In this document: one piece after another, positions 57,967 to 64,000 of the stretch
How the letters are laid out: each line of letters starts with the position of its first letter
How positions within the stretch are numbered: the stretch's first letter is position 1
Origin: Cylindrospermum sp. NIES-4074
GTDB lineage: Bacteria > Cyanobacteriota > Cyanobacteriia > Cyanobacteriales > Nostocaceae
Direction of reading: 5' to 3'
Length of the DNA: 64,000 nt
Assembly: GCA_003994795.1 (NCBI GenBank)
Contig: AP018269.1
Span: forward strand, 3,989,177-4,053,176
Program-made: the position numbers and the translations under genes
Notes under the pieces: model-generated
Told to the model about the DNA's origin: nothing
Database searches by the model: none
The model's input: only the letters and a program-made list of their open reading frames with translations

Positions 57967-58126
57967 GTTGCTCAATTGTGTCGTGTGTTAACTGTCTGTA
58001 TCTCTGTTAAAGAGGATGAAATACTTTACAGTTGCTCGATTGCGTCGTGTGTTAACTGTCTGTATCTCTGTTAAAGAGGATGAAATACTTTACAGTTGCT
58101 CGATTGCGTCGTGTGTTAACTGTCTG
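57967..58126. repeat. 64-bp tandem repeat downstream of patX
   Basis: A 64-bp unit starting GTTGCTCGATTGCGTCGTGT occurs at 57967, 58031 and (partial, about 32 bp) 58095. The first copy differs from the second at two bases near its start. The unit ends GATGAAATACTTTACA. It lies in the 572-bp gap between the ferritin-like gene and patX; the rest of the gap shows no gene. Confidence 0.93.
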
Positions 58127-58231
58127 GATATCGAAGTTGCGAAAAGGATGTCTAACCCCTGTTCTCTGGTAATTTGATTCCCTTGCCACCAGACAACTGA
58201 TCATCCTACAACAAGTATTACCCTAAGGTTG

Positions 58232-58468
58232 TTAAACAACAGGAAGGGTAATTCCGAAATATTCCATTAACTCTCTGCGTCCACTACCCCGATGAGGTAC
58301 AGGCTTTTCTGGTTGGTTTGGTCTAGGCTTAGGTTTTGCTGAGACCAATTGTTGTGAACCAGAACTAGCAAGCAGCAAAAGGGATAATTGACTAAGCATC
58401 GCTTCGCAGTTAAAAGCTAAGGAGCCGAACACCAGACTCGATACTAAAAGTGAAATGGCAGCACGCAT
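58232..58468 (-). CDS. patX: PatX-like RGSGR peptide precursor (HetR inhibitor)
   Basis: 78 residues. An N-terminal hydrophobic export signal (ISLLVSSLVFGSLAF) is followed by a Leu-rich stretch, a Pro/Lys-rich linker (KPKPRPNQPEKPVPH), and then RGSGR at residues about 61-65 with RELMEYFGITL after it. RGSGR is the pentapeptide by which PatS, HetN and PatX bind HetR and block differentiation. PatX is described as the most widespread of these precursors, with a signal-like N-terminus and a C-terminal HRGSGR-type motif, which this matches. A TCCGGA element lies 58 bp upstream. The ribosome binding site is weak (GGAG 24 bases upstream). Confidence 0.88.
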   Translation of the reverse strand: MRAAISLLVSSLVFGSLAFNCEAMLSQLSLLLLASSGSQQLVSAKPKPRPNQPEKPVPHRGSGRRELMEYFGITLPVV

Positions 58469-58525
58469 AGTAGATGTCTATTTTAGAACTCTCCAATTCA
58501 CTGATACTTAATTTTTGTATAGGCG

Positions 58526-58531
58526 TCCGGA
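58526..58531 (-). promoter_or_regulatory. TCCGGA (DIF-like) element upstream of patX
   Basis: TCCGGA is the -35-region motif reported for differentiation-related (DIF) promoters in Anabaena. On the minus strand it is followed 17-19 bases later by AGTATC/TATCAG, a possible -10. The patX start codon is 58 bp downstream. A 6-bp match alone is weak; the position is what makes it notable. Confidence 0.6.
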
Positions 58532-58574
58532 CAATTTATTAAAAAGTATTGTATTTGACTGAACAAAATCACAT

Positions 58575-60323
58575 TTATTCCTTGTCGAAATGTTCGACAA
58601 GGAACCAATTACCCGAAGCATTTAGGTGGCCCCAGAGTGTGAGGATTTGTTCATCAGGGATAGCTTGTAGTTGCTCGTCAATATGCGATCGCCAAGTTAC
58701 AAGCTGCCAAGTTTGGCTGATAAATGTTGATGTGGTGACAGTAAATCTATAATCTTGCCAATCTAAGCGGTGAAAAATGCCTTGAACACAATCAAATTTC
58801 CCAATAGATTTATTAAAATCAGGAACTGATAAATCAGGACAATTACCGCTTGCAGGATAAGTTTCTGGGTTGTCTAAATAATAAAGTTGCCAATGTAACC
58901 ACTTTGGATCATTGGGTGATAAATTAAACAAAGGGATAACAATTGCAGGTGCGCGATCGTCTTGCAATAAAGCTGCTTGCAGCATCCTGACCGATAAATC
59001 TCTGGGTTGGCAGTTTAATTCCACACACATAGCCGCTGCCATACCAGCTGCTTGACCAATGCCCAGCACTACAGGTTGCAATCTGGTAGCCCCGTTGGCA
59101 ATATGGGAAACAGAAATATTCTTTTCACAGACCAACAAACCATCTGTGGCAGCAGGAATTAAGCTACGGTAGGGAATTGTGAAAGGAGTTCCAGTCCAAC
59201 GTCCCCCCCAGCGGATAGATTTAGGTTGCAGTGAGAACTTAACACCAGGATAATGGTGGTCATTGGCGTAGTTACCAACAGCAACTGCATCATCAAAGAG
59301 AGAAGCAACTCTACCCCCTGGTAATGGCAAAATATCCTGTTCACAAATAGTAGTCAATCCCACTAGGCGGCGGCTTTCTCGGTAGTAGGGATGTAAGGCG
59401 AAAGCCTCAAGGGGAGAGGGAAAAACTCCTTCGGCTAAGCCGTAGCGACGACCAAGTTGAGTCTGGATAAAATGGGCAAAGTTTTGGCTGTGCCAGCGAC
59501 ATTCTTGGATAAACTCACATCTTGATGTCTCCGACTCTAGCAAACGCCCTACTCCTTTACCGTAGTCATTGCCACAGATAGGCCAATTAATCATAAATCG
59601 ACCTTCTGGCAAGCGCCCATAATTCAAGAAAGTCTCAGCACCATAGTCATCCCAGGCACTTGCAAACTGAGATGGTTGATAATTAGGGGCAGGCAGAATT
59701 TCTGGGGAGACAGTTCCAGCAAAATCTTGCATGATCACCACCCAAGTTGGTGCTTGCACTGGATACATTTCTGTTAGAGCATTAGGAGTAGATGGGGCGC
59801 TAAGTTCATCCCACTGCGATCGCAACTCCCAACCCCAACGATAAGGTATTTCACCTAATGCCAATAAATCTCCCAATTCTGTCCCGTCAAGAATAATCTT
59901 GGCTGTAACAGCAAAATCTGCAAAGCGGACACCAGTAATCGTAGTTCCTTGGCGAAAAACATCTATTGGTACTTCTCCCGAAATCCAGCGTAGATTGGGT
60001 AATTCCTGAACCCACTCCGCAAAAATTTCCGCCCCAATACGAGGATCGTAACTAAAAAAGCTCACCCAGTTGTGATCTAATCCTCCTGGTTGTCTGTGCC
60101 GCAACTCCTGTAAAAACGCACCCCATAAACCTGTCTGAAAGGCAGCTAATTCATTACCATCAGGCGCAGAAACCCCAGCAGCAGTTAGCATTCCCCCCAA
60201 CCAAGGAAATTCACTCACCAAAATGGTTTTGGCTCCTCGTCGCGCCGCTTGGATAGCAGCAGCAGTGCCGCCAGTTCCCCCACCAACAACTAAGACATCA
60301 GCGGTGTATGTCTGATTAACCAT
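58575..60323 (-). CDS. FAD-dependent oxidoreductase
   Basis: 582 residues from ATG 60323; the 15 codons of the longer frame are not typical. The dinucleotide fold is VLVVGGGTGGTAAAIQAARR near 9, with EFPWLGGMLTAAGVSAPDG next and ILDGTELGDLLALG near 150. The C-terminal part has ANGATRLQPVVLGIGQAAGM, the second FAD-contact block. It belongs to the FAD_oxidored (PF12831-like) group; substrates are unknown. No signal peptide is seen. It is about 100 bp upstream of patX on the same strand, but the DIF-like element in between suggests separate transcription. Confidence 0.88.
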   Translation of the reverse strand: MVNQTYTADVLVVGGGTGGTAAAIQAARRGAKTILVSEFPWLGGMLTAAGVSAPDGNELAAFQTGLWGAFLQELRHRQPGGLDHNWVSFFSYDPRIGAEIFAEWVQELPNLRWISGEVPIDVFRQGTTITGVRFADFAVTAKIILDGTELGDLLALGEIPYRWGWELRSQWDELSAPSTPNALTEMYPVQAPTWVVIMQDFAGTVSPEILPAPNYQPSQFASAWDDYGAETFLNYGRLPEGRFMINWPICGNDYGKGVGRLLESETSRCEFIQECRWHSQNFAHFIQTQLGRRYGLAEGVFPSPLEAFALHPYYRESRRLVGLTTICEQDILPLPGGRVASLFDDAVAVGNYANDHHYPGVKFSLQPKSIRWGGRWTGTPFTIPYRSLIPAATDGLLVCEKNISVSHIANGATRLQPVVLGIGQAAGMAAAMCVELNCQPRDLSVRMLQAALLQDDRAPAIVIPLFNLSPNDPKWLHWQLYYLDNPETYPASGNCPDLSVPDFNKSIGKFDCVQGIFHRLDWQDYRFTVTTSTFISQTWQLVTWRSHIDEQLQAIPDEQILTLWGHLNASGNWFLVEHFDKE

Positions 60324-61137
60324 AAATAGGACTTTGGGTAATTTTGTGATTTTTTTGCCGCCAGCCACGATAAAAGCAGGGTGTCTGCCTCAACTAGACC
60401 CTGTTCATGTTTTGCTGTATGAGCATTCTATAGATTATGCGATCGCCAATTACTTTTCCTGCACTCTAAACCCAACTGCTAGTCTCAGCATCAGTCAGTG
60501 CTTGTTCTAATTTCACATATATATGCGCTTTTCGCCGCTTGATGTAGCAACCTACGGGTCGCCTACAAAATCAGTTGCATCTGGCGATCGCTCAGAACCA
60601 CAAACACTGTAGAGAAACCCCCGGAAGATCAAGTACAATCTGTGCCCTAACTCAAACCACTACCATCCCTTCCAGAATCGCCAGTCAAAGGAAATACTGA
60701 AGGAAAACTTTCTGCCAATGATGCCCAAGCGATCAAAGCCTTCTTGCGGCAAATCCCAAACAGAATCTTTTGACCCTTTGGCAGCCCCTTCTCATAACTG
60801 GTGCAATATTTGCTCTGACGCACACCTGTTACTTTCATACAGAGCCTGAATCCTTAAAAGCATTACTCAGTCTAAATCACAGCCTCTTTATCAGTCCTAG
60901 ATCTGCCCTGCTAAAAAAATTTTGTTTTACCTCTTGACTAAACAATAAACTTGTTGCTATTGTAGATGAGTCGAGGGGCAAGCGCCCTGAACTACCGAAC
61001 CGAGAAAAAATAATACTTTGAAAGAGTAGTAATAACCATACCTCGTCAAAAGAATATAATTTTGGGAATCCCCAAAAGAAGATTATAGAGGATTCCGGAA
61101 AGTAAAGATTTTCGGAGCCACAAACTCGAGTCACAAC
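60324..61137. other. rRNA operon upstream region with a possible gene remnant
   Basis: 814 bp. Around 60650-60770 a plus-strand frame ends with SPVKGNTEGKLSANDAQAIK and AFLRQIPNRIF, which reads like the C-terminus of a protein, but it is interrupted by a TAA and has no start, so it may be a decayed gene. The 63-codon minus-strand frame at 60647-60838 is not convincing. The last 200 bp form the rRNA leader, with GGAATCC/GGATTCC able to pair before the 16S start. Confidence 0.5.
60934..60963 (+). promoter_or_regulatory. Candidate rRNA operon promoter
   Basis: TTGACT (60934-60939), an 18-base spacer, and TATTGT (60958-60963) make a sigma-70-type promoter about 170 bp before the 16S gene. Other promoters further upstream are possible. 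Confidence 0.55.
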
Positions 61138-62626
<1,489 letters not shown>

Positions 62627-62920
62627 TAGGGAGACCTGCCCACTCAGATATCGAAAGCCATCAGTAAATAGATAATGAGTTGGTCATCCTAAGGTCGGTC
62701 GAGATTGGTTAGAATCTTTCAAAGTATTATTAATTCGGTTTGTTAGCTATCCTAGATATCGGAGTTGAATTCAGCAATTGACGAGAGAGTCAAACTGCTG
62801 GAAAAGAATCCAGCCAGAACCTTGAAAACTGCATAGTGACGCGAATAATAGCAGGCAGACACAGACGTGATTATTTTAATGATGTCAGTGGATGCAGGAG
62901 AAACACCAAAATGTTTGAGT
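62627..62920 (+). other. 16S-23S internal transcribed spacer without tRNA genes
   Basis: About 294 bp. The basal clamp GACCT...AGGTC of the D1-D1' helix spans about 62633-62696. The box B hairpin (CAGCAATTGAC...AAACTGCTG) is at 62772-62800, and the antitermination box A GAACCTTGAAAACTGC starts at 62817. No tRNA-Ile or tRNA-Ala is present; Nostocales often have separate operons with and without them. Confidence 0.9.
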
Positions 62921-64000
62921 GGTCAAGCTAATAAGGGCTAACGGTGGATACCTAGGCACACAGAGGCGAAGAAGGACGTGGTTACCGACGATATGCTCCG
63001 GGGAGTTGGAAGCAAACTTTGAGCCGGAGATTTCCGAATGGGGCAACCCTTAATACTACCTGCTGAATATATAGGCAGGAGAGAGCCAACCCAGCGAACT
63101 GAAACATCTTAGTAGCTGGAGGAAGAGAAATCAAATAGAGATTCCCTGAGTAGTGGTGAGCGAAAGGGGAAGAGCCTAAACCAAAAGATTTATCTTTTGG
63201 GGTTGTGGGACAGCGATGTCGAATCTAGAGGCTAGACGAAGCAGCTAAATACTGCACCAGAGGGGGTGAAAGTCCCGTAGTCGAAAGTCAAAGGATAGTA
63301 GCTGAATCCCGAGTAGCATGGGGCACGAGGAATCCCATGTGAATCAGCGAGGACCACCTCGTAAGGCTAAATACTACTGTGTGACCGATAGTGAACCAGT
63401 ACCGCGAGGGAAAGGTGAAAAGAACCCCGGAAGGGGAGTGAAATAGAACATGAAACCGTTAGCTTACAAGCAGTGGGAGGACGATTCAACGTCTGACCGC
63501 GTGCCTGTTGAAGAATGAGCCGGCGACTTATAGGCACTGGTAGGTTAAAGCGAGAATGCTGGAGCCAAAGGGAAACCGAGTCTGAAGAGGGCGATAATCA
63601 GTGTTTATAGACCCGAACCCTGGTGATCTAACCATGTCCAGGATGAAGCTTGGGTAACACCAAGTGGAGGTCCGAACCGACCGATGTTGAAAAATCGGCG
63701 GATGAGGTGTGGTTAGGGGTGAAATGCCAATCGAACCAGGAGCTAGCTGGTTCTCCCCGAAATGTGTTTAGGCGCAGCGGTAACGATTAAATCTGGGGGG
63801 TAAAGCACTGTTTCGGTGCGGGCTGGGAGACCGGTACCAAATCGAGACAAACTCAGAATACCCAGAGCACACGTTGCCAGTGAGACAGTGGGGGATAAGC
63901 TTCATTGTCAAGAGGGAAACAGCCCAGACCACCAGCTAAGGTCCCCAAATCATTGCTAAGTGATAAAGGAGGTGAGAGTGCACAGACAACTAGGAGGTTT
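62921..64000 (+). rRNA. rrl: 23S ribosomal RNA, 5' part
   Basis: Begins GGTCAAGCTAATAAGGGCTA ACGG-type, the normal cyanobacterial 5' end, and continues beyond the window. Conserved stretches include GGTGGATACCTAGGCAC near the start and GAACCAGGAGCTAGCTGGTT near 63734. About 1080 nt are present. Confidence 0.98.

Noticed and set aside
57868..58074. 68-codon ORF across the 64-bp tandem repeats
   Set aside because: Runs out of the repeat with changing sequence, Cys-rich, no ribosome binding site; the repeat length is not a multiple of three.
60647..60838. 63-codon minus-strand ORF upstream of the rRNA operon
   Set aside because: No ribosome binding site or family; the better protein-like signal is on the plus strand and is itself broken.

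Overview
The window comes from a filamentous, heterocyst-forming cyanobacterium of the Nostoc/Anabaena/Calothrix type (order Nostocales). The direct evidence is a full-length HetR, a PatX-like peptide precursor carrying RGSGR, photosystem I PsaK, phycobilisome ApcF, CP12, light-dependent protochlorophyllide reductase, the glutamine synthetase inactivating factor gene gifA beside glnA, the cyanobacterial alkane pathway, many HIP1 (GCGATCGC) sites, and a cyanobacterial 16S rRNA. Genus cannot be fixed by eye. No prophage, CRISPR array or intact insertion sequence was seen. Small inverted-repeat elements, REP-like sequences and heptamer repeats are frequent between genes.

Layout. 0-17 kb: tRNA-Asp, two tandem paralogous Ser/Thr kinases, a RecB-like nuclease, a cysteine/cystine lyase-like enzyme with a glycosyltransferase-fold partner, YjbQ, Nif3, several small cyanobacterial proteins (one behind a perfect CRP-type palindrome), a beta-CASP nuclease-like protein and a PBP4-type peptidase. 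17-25.7 kb: an FHA membrane protein, a long leader and hetR, a secreted cysteine-repeat protein, rpsD, moaA, a conserved unknown, a small membrane protein, a Uma2 nuclease and an orphan sugar ABC permease. 25.9-32.3 kb: a lipid/cofactor group ado - aar - accA - SDR - folE, then trpF and psaK. 32.4-40.4 kb: the most accessory-looking part, with back-to-back miniature elements, a 1157-residue NACHT/pentapeptide/TPR protein, a 5 x 166 bp tandem array of hairpins, a HAD hydrolase, a TPR protein and a NurA nuclease. 40.8-54.3 kb: a PAS/GAF histidine kinase, a DMT transporter with a very long coiled-coil/proline-rich front end, a Pit phosphate transporter, an alcohol dehydrogenase, a PIN/excisionase toxin-antitoxin pair, a methyltransferase, por, CP12, tlyA and apcF. 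54.5-64 kb: glnA and gifA with mirrored NtcA control, a ferritin-like protein, patX, an FAD oxidoreductase, and the start of an rRNA operon (16S, a spacer without tRNA genes, partial 23S).

How the genes connect. Nitrogen status and cell patterning recur. glnA has an activating-type NtcA box and gifA a repressing-type one. hetR is the differentiation regulator, and patX, behind a TCCGGA (DIF-like) promoter element, should supply an RGSGR inhibitor of HetR. The ado/aar pair makes alkanes from acyl-ACP, next to accA, which feeds the same acyl pool.

The most interesting items are the PatX locus, the NACHT protein with the hairpin array in its upstream region, the tandem kinases with a shared uncharacterised C-terminal domain, the DMT fusion, and a dispersed repeat present once intact and once apparently split by about 200 bp. 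Start codons were moved inward from the longest ORF where family length or a ribosome binding site argued for it; each case is stated.
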